Positions 32,592 through 42,886 of a DNA stretch of 64,000 nt are shown here, one piece after another. Location of the stretch: positions 20,046-84,045 of the forward strand of contig JANDJZ010000181.1 in the NCBI GenBank assembly GCA_027943245.1. Direction: 5' to 3'. The DNA comes from Acanthamoeba sp. SK_2022b. Lineage: Eukaryota > Discosea > Longamoebia > Acanthamoebidae. The stretch's first letter is position 1. Each line of letters starts with the position of its first letter. The notes below the pieces were generated by a model. The model did no database searches. It had not been told where the DNA came from and saw only the letters and a list, made by a program, of their open reading frames with translations. Position numbers and translations under genes: made by a program.

Positions 32592-34281
32592 TCAGTGGAT
32601 GGAAGGCACCGTCGGTCCGGCCGGTGTCCCCCACAATCCTTCCTCTCGCGCCTCCTTCTTCTTCACGCTCTCGCCGATGAACGTCGCCAGCTCCTCGTTG
32701 AATCTGAACGCGAGCCCCACCCCCACGTCACTTTCTCGCTTCGACGAGCAGCCGACAAAGAGGGAGAGAGAAAGAGAGAGCAGATGCGGTACCGTTCTGG
32801 GCTCTCTAGGTTGAGCATGTGGCCAGAGTTCTCGATCACCACCATCTTGGCGTCGAGCAGTTCATGCAACATCTTGGTGTTCTGCGTTCGTACCATCTGT
32901 AGCGCCGCGTCGCTGTAGTGAGGCACAACACGCGCGCTAGAACGGCAGACAAGCAGCCGGCGAGGAAGCAATGGCGTGTGCACCACGCGGCATACCCGGT
33001 CTTCGGAGCCCACCATGAGAAGAATGGGGAAGGAGCTGGCCTTGAGCCTTTCCATGCGTTCGTAGGTGATGTAGTGCCCCGTGACGGCGAACATGTGCGC
33101 CACGATGGAACTCATATGTACGTGTCGGTAGGTGTCCATGTGCCATTCAAACACCGTGTCCTCGTATTTCTTGAAACCAGCGATACCAACGATGAGCCAC
33201 GTGTGTGGTGGTGTGGTGTGGTGTGGTGTGGTGTGGTGTGGTGTGGTGTGGTGTGGTGTGGTGTGGTGTGGTGTGGTGTGTGCATGTACCTTGAGGAACT
33301 TCTTGGAGTAGCAAAAAGGTAGGAGTGCCCTGACTTTCTCTTCCTTGTTTCGAGCAACCGCCCATCGCAGCATGTCTGGGACTGCACTCGTTGCAAACAC
33401 ACTGCAATGAGCGAGAGGGGGGGGGCAGCGTGGCAGCTTAAGCTTACCTGACGAGATGGGCAACGCGACCGCATAGCGACCGCCGGCATGCGTCACGGCT
33501 GGTGCGCGCGCGCCAACGCGACATGGGGAGTGAGACAATCGTTTCAAGAAGCAACGCCTCGAGAGAGGGAGAGGGAGTGGCCATACCCAGGGTGAGAGAG
33601 GCGATCCGTTTGGGCGATAGCAGGAGCGCGAGCTCCTGTGCGATCATCCCGCCCATGGAAAGCCCCACGATGTGTACGTTGTCCCACTTCAAGTGGTCCA
33701 ATAGCTCCTGTGTATCCCGCGCCAACATCGACGTGCTGGTTGTGTGCCGTCGACGCACATGCACCACGCATCTTAGTTAAGCAGAGCGAGCGCGAGAAGG
33801 AGAGGGAGCGATGGAGGGGAGGCACCTGGTGTAGAGGACGGAGGAGACCGAATCGCCGTGGCCTCGGTTGTCAAAAACGCAGACCTGATACTGTGGCTGC
33901 TCGGCAAAGTACTCCACCTGCGGCTCCCACGATTGGCGAGGCATGCAGAAGCCTGCAACCACAGGAAGAGTTTGGGGGGGGGGGGGCAAAGTGTCTGAGC
34001 ACCACGCAAAGAGAAGAACATTCGATCCACAGCGGAAGGAAAGAGGAACCCATGATGAAGAGTATCTTCTGTGGTCCGGTGCCGTAGAGTTCGTAGTAGA
34101 TAGAGCACGGCAATCCGCGCTCGTAACCCACGGAGGCGGTGAGCACGTCCGCTTCCACGGGGGTCATCCCGCCGAAGCCTGCCCACAAAACAATTCAGCA
34201 AGCGATCATCGGCTGCGAATCTTGTACGAAGGGCAAGATGTACAAACCGTGTTGATTTTCCTCATAAGAAGTGCCGAACAT
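32592..34281 (-). CDS. Alpha/beta-hydrolase fold protein
   Basis: Exon 1 starts at ATG 34281 (MFGTSYEENQH) and splices to GFGGMTPVEADVLTASVGYE, then LPCSIYYELYGTGPQKILFI, the usual strand leading to the oxyanion loop. Further exons give YQVCVFDNRGHGDSVSS, the nucleophile elbow VHIVGLSMGGMIAQELALLL (catalytic Ser in GLSMGG), FPILLMVGSEDRV (acidic residue) and VVIENSGHMLNLE (His). All three catalytic positions are therefore present. A cap region includes KKYEDTVFEWHMDTYRHV. The C-terminus FNEELATFIGESVKKKEARE ends at 32592. The pattern fits esterases, epoxide hydrolases or lipases of the AB_hydrolase_1 group; the substrate cannot be predicted. One intron (about 33172-33290) is filled by a TGTGG minisatellite. 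Confidence 0.85.
33203..33279. repeat. (GTGTG)n pentanucleotide repeat
   Basis: About 15 copies of the 5-bp unit TGTGG in the hydrolase intron. Its translation on the minus strand as HTTPHHTTP is an artefact, because the splice sites CAAG|GTACATG and TTTCAAG|AAATAC bracket it. Confidence 0.95.
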
Positions 34282-34611
34282 GATTAAAATGTAAAGGGAA
34301 AGTGATCACAATAAATAATAAAGTAATAAATCAGGGAAAGAGTGTTTGCTTGCGTAGTGACGGCCGGGTGTAGTTGTTTTGCGTTTGTTGTTGAAGATGG
34401 ATAGGGTTACTAGGCTCAAGTCTCACAGGCCCTGTAGCTTTCCCGCTTCGCACATGTTCATTCACCTCGCTTCGGGCGAATCGGCAAAATTTCCAGCGCC
34501 ATGAGAGGCAATTTTCCAAAGCATTTGCCGTCTCTGTGGCCTACCCACAACCTCCCACGACACGGGCGAGATGGCCTCGAGAGCAAGCCCCCCTCCCCCG
34601 CGAGATGTCGC
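34282..34611. other. Tandem intergenic region
   Basis: 330 bp between the EngB-type gene's stop and the hydrolase start, both minus. The AT-rich core at 34280-34335 (AATAAATAATAAAGTAATAAATC) is next to the hydrolase start and may hold its promoter. No gene is supported. Confidence 0.4.
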
Positions 34612-36674
34612 CTACGATGATCGCCGTGGGTTGGTAGCCCCACGGCCGCGGCCACGTCCGCGTCCGGCTGGGCCCTGCGTTCTGTCGCGTCCGTGGCCAC
34701 GCACGCCCCGCGGACCGCCTCGGCCGACGTCCCTGCCGCGCGCTCGCGTGCTGCCGCCTTGGTGTCTTGTGGGTTCTCCATCGCTCCTCGATCGTCCCCC
34801 TCGGCCTCGGCCCGCGCTGCCCCGTCGTGGTCGCTGCTGCGAGTGAGCGTCTTCTTCTGGTTGGTAGGCTTCGTAGTCGGGCAGGAGATCCGCCGGTTGT
34901 TCGGGCTTGGGCGGTTCCCTCACGCCAGCCATGAGGTTCGCGAGCTCGGTTCGAATGGCGCTCAATCCCGTGGCATTCCATGAGCTCACCATCAGTATGC
35001 GCTCCAGCCCGTGGCGTCGCTTCTTCATTGCCTGGAGCGGGCAGCGGGGAGTGAGGGCCACACACATGTGCCCCTAGTTGTCATAAAGGAGTACCTGTTG
35101 TACAAGGTGGTAGCGTCTGGCAAGGTCTGGTGGGGTGACGAGATCGGCCTTGGTCATCACGATCTGATATTTTCGCTTGGCCCTGCGCACACGGTGAATC
35201 AGCAGTGCGGCAAATGAGTGACGCTCACCTCGCAGTGGGGAAGACTGGAGGATACTTCTCAAGCATGTCGATGAAGTCGAGGTCCGCAGGTTTGAAGCCG
35301 TGGCGTGCGTCGATCAACACGCATATCCGTTTCAGTGCTTTTCGGCTGGTCAAGAACTCGCACATCTGGGAAACGATCTTTTAGACCATTGCGCAATGGT
35401 CACCAGCCACCGGGGGGGGGGGCTAGAGCAAGCTATTTGAACAACATACCAGCTCAGTCCACGCCTTCACTTTCTCTTCGGCAGCAAATGCGAAGCCGTA
35501 TCTGCAGATGATGCCCGCGGACAACACCAAGGTGGTGGTTAATGAGGAGTCCAGTGACTGTCGGGCGAGTTGAGTCGAAGAGAGGACAAAGGGAGAGTGC
35601 CCTGGAAGATCGACCAGCGCTAGATGCTTGCCCACACGGTACCAGTTGATCTGTTGTGTCTCTCCGGGAGTGTCGGACACTCTGCACACCACCAGCGGTT
35701 TAACTTTAGGCCCAGCAACTGGATCGACGCATGCTTATCATCGCCCAAAACGCACCTCACTTTCCCCTGAGCTGTAAGCGCGTTGATGAGCGAAGACTTG
35801 CCCACATTGCTTCTTCCTGCAAAAGAGAACGAAAGGCGAGATAAGCATGCAACTCTGATCAAAGACGGAGCGACGCGAGGCATGACAGGCAAACCGATGA
35901 ACGCAATCTCGGGCAGGTCCTCCGGGAGGAAAGATTCTCTCGACGTAGCGCCGCCCAAGAAGGTGACCTTGCGTTCCCACAGCTATGGCCCATGGACATT
36001 GTACGCCATTGTGAGAACAACATGACATAACGAAGAAGGCGACAGGGAGTGTTGGGAGCCTACCTTGTCGGTCGCCGTTCTGGCCTTGGCCAGCTGCTCC
36101 TGGCGTTTGCCGTCGGTGATTGGGGGCGGCTCGTCCCTCCGCCTGCCTAGCTTGAGTCGGTTGATGTAATCCAGCACCTTGGTGGCCACACTCCGTCAGT
36201 TGCCATCACGCGCCAAGTGAGCGGGGAAGTGCCAGTACCTTGGAATCGACCGGAGTCATGCGGAAGATCTTGTTTTGGCTTAGCTCTGTGGTGGGCTTTT
36301 CTTTCTGTGGGGACAGGAGTCAGCTCAGATCTCTCAGAGCACAAAGGACTCCATATGATATGTGGCGGCGGGGGTTCCACCTGGCGCTTGTGCCACTGCT
36401 CTCGTTCCCAGGCTAGCAGAGCGCGTGCACGCTTACTTAGTTGTCCATCTCCCTCTTTCTCAGTATTCTTGTGCAATTTCGGATCTTCATCTCGACCCTC
36501 GTGCCCGCGTCCGAACGTAGAAACTGAGCGTCCCGCGAGGACATATCTACCGAATATTGACGGAATACCCTGTGGGCGGAATGGCAGCACGGAGGAAATG
36601 AGAGTGGAGTGCGCGGAAGGAGGGACAAAGAATCGATTGCAGGCGAGCGTGGCTTGGACGCGCAGAGAACGCAT
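34612..36674 (-). CDS. EngB/YihA-type GTPase with organelle presequence and RGG tail
   Basis: EngB-family GTPases help assemble the large subunit of bacterial and organellar ribosomes. The ATG at 36674 gives MRSLRVQATLACNRFFVPPS, Arg-rich and lacking acids, as in a mitochondrial presequence. The GTPase core is spread over several exons: LPEIAFIG spliced to RSNVGKSSLINALTAQGKV (G1), DTPGETQQINWYRVG (G2), LALVDLPGHSPFVLSS (G3, DxPG), ICVLIDARHGFKPADLDFID, and YQIVMTKADLVTPPDLARR (G4, TKAD). ERILMVSSWNATGL is the G5 region. The C-terminus is an unusual 90-residue Arg/Gly-rich extension with RGRGG and RGRGRGRG stretches. Such tails bind RNA and are methylated in nucleolar proteins. The stop is at 34612-34614. 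A mitochondrial location is inferred from the presequence; Acanthamoeba has no chloroplast. Confidence 0.88.
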
Positions 36675-36811
36675 CCTCTCTTCAATCTTTCCTTCTTTGT
36701 TTTCTATGATCTTTTCTTTTACTTTTGGCCTCTCTGTGCCTCAGTCCGAAAAATAAAACGAATATCTTTCCATTTGTTCGGTGCTCCCGAGCTCCGACTG
36801 CCAGAGGGAAG
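36675..36811. promoter_or_regulatory. Short divergent promoter region
   Basis: 137 bp between the divergent starts of the EngB-type GTPase and the GCPII-like peptidase. It is T-rich near 36705-36725. Bidirectional use is inferred from distance. Confidence 0.4.
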
Positions 36812-39297
36812 ATGGAGCATCTAGTTGGCGAGAGCGATCCGCTGCAGCGAGCAGAAGATGAAGAGGAGGAGATCAGTCTAAGCTCAGCAGAGTCATCCCG
36901 CAATAACAGCAGAGATGAGCTGGTGGCGAACAGCCCTACCACATCTCGGGAGCGACAGTTGTCCGCGACAGAAGACTATGGAGAGGATTTGGAAAAGAAG
37001 CGCATCATAAACGAGGGACAGATGGAGGAAGATATGCTTGAGTTTGGTCACACCACGAACTGCTACACGCTGTTCTTCCAGAACGCGGTGAGCTACTTCT
37101 ACGACCATCGCCACCGGCTTCGTGGGGTGCTGCTTGCGAGCACGCTCGTCGCTGTGCTCCTTATTGTCGCCGTTCTCTTCATCTCCATCTACGATCCCGA
37201 CGGCACCACCGAACGCAGCAGTACCTCCACCATCTTATTGACTCGAATATTTATGATTATTTATTTATTTATTTATTTATTGATCATCAATTCGAACACT
37301 CATTTAATTTAATCTTATTGGAGGCGTAGTCCCCACTGTTCGATGTTTGAGGCCAACTTTGTTTACTTTTGCCGATGTCCTATTGCACGTGCTCAGCGGA
37401 GGACATCCTCATCACCACTATCTCTGCGGGAATCATCCGAGAACACTTGCAAGAGCTTACCAAGGAGCCCCACGTCGCTGGCACCGCTGCCGACCACGCA
37501 AACGCCATCTACGTTAGAGACAAGTACGCACGCTCGAACAGCCTCCGTCTCGTCATCATGCACGTGACGCAGCCGCTAACCCGCCTGCTCATTGACCACA
37601 TGGCTGCTTCTACTCCTCATCCAATAGGCTGAAAGCATACGGTTTAGAGGATGTCAACATCGAAACAGTGCCCGTGTTGACAAACATGCCTGTGGAGAGG
37701 GTTGTCGAGATAGTGTATCCCGACAGCCTTCGCTTCAAGGCCTCACTAACCGAGCCGGCACGATTTCATCTCCCCTTTCGCTCATGCCCCGAAATGCTGC
37801 GAAAATCACAAAGCGATAGGACCTACCGCTCACGCCCGCATCGGCCCACCCTAGGCCGTTCCCCAGGACCCCAGGACGGAGAACCCCGACGTGGTGCCCA
37901 CCTTCAATGGATTTTCGGCCGACGGCAACGTTACCGCCGAGCTAGTCTATGTCAACTACGGCCGGGCGGAGGACTATGCCCTGCTGGCGCAACTGGTACC
38001 CCGTTACCCTTCTTAATCGCTCGCGATGGCCGTGGTCGTCTGTTAACAACGTTGCCCTGCATGGCTGCAGAACATCTCGGTGCGCGACAAGATAGCAATC
38101 GCTCGGTATGGCCACGGTTTTCGGGGGAACAAGGCTAAGCTTGCCGAGGTGGAAGGTAGGCGTGCTCGCCATATTGACAATGGCAGCTCTTTGCTCACTG
38201 GCGCTACGCCTCGACCCGCGCTCAGGTGCTGTTGGGCTGCTTCTCTACTCCGACCCGCACGATGATGGATTCGCCCTGGGTGAGGTCTATCCCAATGGTC
38301 CCTGGCGCCCGGCCGAGAGCGCCCAACGCGGCAGCGTCTGGCAAGGTAAACGCCTGCTTGCTTGCTGCTCATCACGCTCGATGCAATGGACTACCTGCTC
38401 GCCTTGATTCGCCGCTAACCATGCCCCCTCTCCCCGGCAGGTCAAGGAGATCCGTTGACTCCTGGCTGGCCGTCAACGCCTGAAGGCCCACGACTCGACA
38501 TCACGCAGGCCTACGATGGAGATGACGCTAAGATGAAGGTACTGCTTGCCGCGTTTGCACTTTGTTATTTATTTTTGCTCTTACAATGCTTTTTCTTCTT
38601 ATTATATTTTCTCCAAGCTCTTACCGTGTCCCTTTTCACGCAGGGCTATTCCACGTTGCCAAAGATACCCGTGCAGCCTCTATCATGGGCCGATGCGCTG
38701 CCCTTGCTCTCTGGGCTGGCAGGACCACTGCCGTCCGAGAGCTGGCGAGGAGGTCTCCCCCTCCCTCTGTATCACTGTGTTCATGTGGTTCCCCCACATG
38801 GACACACACAAACTGGAAAGCTAACAGCAATTGAAATCAACAGCGCTGAACGTATCGTATGCCGCTGGCCCTGGTCCGGTGCGGGTGCACATGCAGCTGG
38901 GGTTCAACTACACCACCAAGGACATTTGGAACGTGTTCGGTAGCATCAGAGGCCACGAGGAGCCCGACCGCTTGGTCATCATCGGTAAGCCATTCCGCTC
39001 CTCTATACATCAGACGCGACAACGACAATCATCCCGAGCCTTGGACTCTGATCACGCGCAAACCGCAACAGGGAATCACAGGGATGCGTGGGTGTACGGA
39101 GCAGGCGATCCACATTCCGGAACTTCGACGATGCTCGAAATCGCACGCGCTCTGGCCATCTGCGTCGAAGGCGGCTGGAAGCCCAGGAGAACGATCATGT
39201 TCGCCAGGTACAGCCTTACCCACGCAGCTTTCGTTCCACACCGTGTACAAAACGCGAAGAACGGGTGCTGGCTTTGTGGTTTAGCTCATGTCCGTCG

Positions 39298-39350
<53 letters not shown>

Positions 39351-40564
39351 GCGCAGCTGGGACGGCGAGGAGTACGGTATCCTGGGGAGCGTTGAGTTCG
39401 TGGAGAAGCACGCCCATCTCCTTAACGCGCAAGCGGTGGCCTACATCAACGTCGACTTTGGCGTCAAGGGCACCACCCAGCTGCAAGCTCTGGGTAAGCT
39501 GGAGCCCCTCTTTCTTGTTGCCATCGTTCGCTGTGCCACCTTCTCCCTCAAAGCCAACTCAACAAAATTTGTCGGGGGCTGCAGGCACGCCGAATCTGCA
39601 GAGCCTGCTTGCCCGTGTGGTGGAAAAGGTGAACATGCCCGACGGGCGCGAGGTTCGTGAGCTCTGGGAGAACGGACGGCTCGGCCCGCTCGGGGCCACC
39701 TCCGACTTCATGCCCTTCCTCCAGGTAGATCCGCCACCTCTCCCCACGCACGGGGGGTCTTCTCCCTGGCCCACACATGCAGTCGTTGAGCGTGCGCGGC
39801 CTTGATAAGGTCTCACGCGTGCTCGTGCAGGAAATCGGCATTGCCTCGATGGACTTGAGATTCATCGATCCCAAGCCGCTCATCGGCGTCTATCACTCGA
39901 TCTACGACACTCCCTACTGGATAGAGGTACTTCTCTCCTCCTCGTTCTCCATTCGTTCGTCGGTGCGCTCCCTCCTGACCGCTGGGCTTCATTCACATAA
40001 CACGCACGAATTCGACTGCGCCAGCACTTTGTGGATCCCACGTTCGAAATCCACGCCACGCTAGGGAAGCTGTTGGGCATCAGCCTCATGCGACTCTCGG
40101 GGGAGGACATTTTGCCCTTCGACTACATTCCCTACGCCACACTCCTGCAGTACTTGCTTCTTCACACCTCCCCCTGCTGCCGCAGGCTGACCTTTGCGCG
40201 CCCTCCCACCCTCTTCCCTTTTCGTCTTCGCAGGGAGACGATTGAACATGTGAAGGAGATCGCCCCCGAGCACTTGAACGAGTCCCTGACCGTTCTCGAG
40301 GAAGCTGGTGAGCGATTTAGGACCGAGGCGGGCGAGGTGATGCGATACCTCCACGATCACGCTGGAGAGCTCAGGCGAGATGTTTTGGTGCGGCTTCGCC
40401 TTCAGCACTGCACTGTGCGCGTAAGTGCGATTCCTTAGGATAGTCGTCTATGGTACACTGCAGGGCCTTCGCATCGTCAATGACAAGCTCATGCGGGCAG
40501 AGCGTGGGTTCATCGAGGCCAAGTAACCATTGCCCCCATTCCCCGTGCCGCTCGACACGTATTG

Positions 40565-40603
<39 letters not shown>

Positions 40604-40631
40604 ACACACACACACCACACACACACACACA

Positions 40632-40669
<38 letters not shown>

Positions 40670-40976
40670 CAATCTCTTGCTTTCCCTAATCACCAGGGGC
40701 ACGCTCGGGCGAGCTCTCTTGCGCCACGTCATCTACGCGCCAGCCCTGACCGACTCGTGCGCAACGCCCTTCCCCCTCCCTTACCCTGTCGTGTGACCGG
40801 CTTCTGACCACCTACTGCGCCTGTACTATGCTAGGGCTTCGGGAGAGCTGATGCTGCCGATCACTCATTCGATACGGGCCTCAGACTGGGACGAGGCGCA
40901 GTTCCAAATCCGCCGCACGGCCCAGATACTCGACTCGGTCGGGGAGATTCTTCGTGGTCGCCCCACCTTCGACTAG
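36812..40976 (+). CDS. Glutamate carboxypeptidase II-like M28B metallopeptidase, type II membrane protein
   Basis: GCPII/transferrin-receptor family. The ATG at 36812 starts an acidic cytosolic tail of about 105 residues, then one membrane anchor (GVLLASTLVAVLLIVAVLFI). The luminal part is built from many exons. It has the N-terminal peptidase strand (EDILITTISAGIIREHLQEL), a protease-associated domain (NISVRDKIAIARYGHGFRGN, GAVGLLLYSDPHDDGFALG) and the M28 zinc site. NHRDAWVYGAGDPHSGTS supplies His and bridging Asp, WDGEEYGILGS supplies catalytic Glu plus ligand, YINVDFGV supplies Asp, and VYHSIYDTPYW supplies His. All five zinc ligands and the general base are present, so it should be active, unlike transferrin receptor. 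The C-terminal helical dimerisation domain ends RGRPTFD, stop 40974-40976. Likely job: removing C-terminal Glu or other residues from peptides at the cell surface or in lysosomes. Microsatellites fill two introns. Confidence 0.92.
39299..39349. repeat. (TG)n microsatellite
   Basis: About 25 TG units in an intron of the GCPII-like gene, ending immediately before the TTGCGCAG acceptor. The transcript reads (UG)n. Confidence 0.97.
40566..40663. repeat. (AC)n microsatellite with ACC interruptions
   Basis: About 98 bp of AC units broken by several CACC interruptions, in the penultimate intron of the GCPII-like gene. The transcript reads (CA)n, complementary to the (UG)n of the 39299 intron. Confidence 0.97.
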
Positions 40977-42063
40977 ACCAATGTTCCTATTTGCCAAAGT
41001 GGAACCAGGCCTGGCAGCTTTTTCTTCTGGGACAGAGGCAGTAAATTGGGCTATGAAATCAGCAATGTGCATGCAAGCCCATAATGTGCCACATTCACAC
41101 AATTCACAGAAACACTAACAATGTGCTTGATGGTTGGCCTCTCCTGATGCATGATATTCTCATCTCTCTTGTCACCCAAGCCCTGGTGTTCAGAAAACGA
41201 GCTGCTGGAGTCGTAACGTATTGGGTAGCGCTCGCGCTGAGGTGCTGTTGCCCTACTAGAACAAGGATTGTTGTGGAGAGTGGGTGTAACGCTACAAAGG
41301 CCCATGTGGCGTCCAACCCTCCACCCCAAAGTGTCCTGACGAAGTGAGTCCCTCGAGGCGAGCGTGCTACGCAGCCTGGGAATGCGGGGACAATGTAACA
41401 AATGACTTTTGTGCACTTTTAACACACAAACTGTATAAAAACACACTTATGCCTGGCCTCAAAAAATAAAAAAAGAAGCTTAAAAGTCTATCCCCATTCC
41501 CTGGACCTTAGTTCAAATTGAAGTTGTGGCAGAATGTCTCAGAGGAACCCTTGCCTGGGTCTTCTCAACAGAGTGTTTGGAAAAAAGTAACAATGACTCT
41601 TTTGACTACTCAGCACATCACCAACACACACATAGATAGAAGAGCTGTTGGTGGCAGGCAGGTATCATATAATTGATACCATATGCTCATGCAGAGTATC
41701 CTTGAGAGTGGTGGATCAGGTGGAGCAGGAACAAGGGGACAGGGCCATCATGGAATCATCACCATGAGCTCTTCACCCTTAAGGGTGATAAGAATCCAGC
41801 CATGTCTTGAATGGCCAACATTACACAGGTGACCCACCAGCACAAAAGAGATGGTGAAAAACAGAAGATATGGTTGTGCACCAGCCAGCAACAGTAAACC
41901 AGCCAATGCAAAGATCAAGCTGCAGACACATGGTACTTTTCCAAAATAACTCCCTTAGGGATAAATAAGGCATTTAGATTTATGTCCAGCTGGTATGTGT
42001 CCTCCAGAGTGGCAGAGAGAGCATGAGCATGAGGAAGAGGGAGGCAGAGCAAAACGGGGGAAA
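40977..42063. other. AT-richer intergenic island, left of 5S
   Basis: About 1.1 kb without a supported gene and visibly richer in A/T than surrounding genes. It holds a TATA-like CTGTATAAAAAC at about 41429, an A-rich stretch at 41461-41475 and a perfect 14-bp palindrome CACCCTTAAGGGTG at 41774-41787. Open frames are short with no family resemblance. Confidence 0.5.
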
Positions 42064-42182
42064 AGGATACGGCACGGTGGATTCCCGGGTGGTCGCCCAC
42101 CCCAGTACTAACACCGCCTGGCGCAGCTTAACTTCGCTGTTCGGATGGGAAGCGGTGCTTTCTGCGCAGTGTGGCCGTATCC
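42064..42182 (-). rRNA. 5S ribosomal RNA
   Basis: The minus strand reads GGATACGGCCACACTGCGCA from 42182 and ends ...GTGCCGTATCCT at 42064, 119 nt. Its two ends are complementary (GGATACGG with CCGTATCC), forming helix I. The internal promoter A-box/C-box regions are intact (for example AGTTAAGCTGCGCCAGGCGG and GTACTGGGGTGGG). The sequence fits eukaryotic 5S closely and agrees with Acanthamoeba 5S as I remember it. A run of AAAA at 42061-42064 gives a TTTT Pol III terminator on the minus strand. This is a solitary copy in the window, so the 5S genes here are dispersed and not in the rDNA repeat. Confidence 0.97.
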
Positions 42183-42886
42183 AACATTACTGTTTAACTC
42201 CTTTGTTGTCCACCACACCAGAGCCAATGTGTAGCAGCAAATTGGCTTGATTATCAGACTGTATGTCTGAGACAAGCAAAAGAGTTTCCTTAGGATTTAT
42301 ATGCTCACCACACTATTTCTCTATCAACTCTTGTGCACCACCTCTGAAGCTCCTTTTCAGATCAGGACTCTCCATCACTCATATGCTTGTGGTAAGTGTG
42401 GCTGAGTACAAGATTGCACAGGAGGACTGGTACCCTTTCAGGTGATGATGCTTCCTCTGGCATTTTGTCTGCTCACTCTCTCTTGAAGTGTGGAAACTGC
42501 AGCAACAAGCCTCTGCTGTCCTCTTGGCCCAGCCCCAAGAGGGGTCCAGGCAGCAGCAAGTATTGCTCCTGGAGGTTAACAAACTCAACAATTTGAACCA
42601 AGGGCCATCAATCTGATTTTGACTATGCTGATAGAGGTCAATTTCCAATTTAAACTTTGTTCTATTGGGGATGTTCATGAGTACAAAACATCACAAAAAA
42701 TTGGAGAGCTTTTAGCTTTGTGCCCAAGAGATGCAACCTGTTTCTTGGTGGTGCGAAAAACTTGGAGTTTTGGTGGTGAGGAAACAAGAAAGAATATAGT
42801 GTTTTCAGTGCTTTTTCGTTTTGGTGTCTCTCAGAGTGTAACAGAGAAGGAGAGCGAGGCAGGTCTGCCTTTTGTCTCGAACAACC
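42183..42886. other. AT-richer intergenic island, right of 5S
   Basis: About 700 bp between the 5S gene and the repair protein. It has weak open frames on both strands, such as a 99-codon Ser/Cys-rich minus-strand frame at 42379-42678, without recognisable homology. It probably holds the promoter of the downstream gene. The base composition is unlike the coding regions on either side. Confidence 0.45.

Noticed and set aside
33112..33547. Open frames with HTTPHHTTP repeats as a repeat-containing protein
   Set aside because: They are translations of the TGTGG microsatellite inside an intron of the hydrolase gene.
40977..42886. Intact transposable element around the 5S gene
   Set aside because: I found no transposase or reverse-transcriptase motif and no convincing terminal repeats. 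A weak inverted similarity between about 41490-41530 and 42640-42675 is too poor to count.
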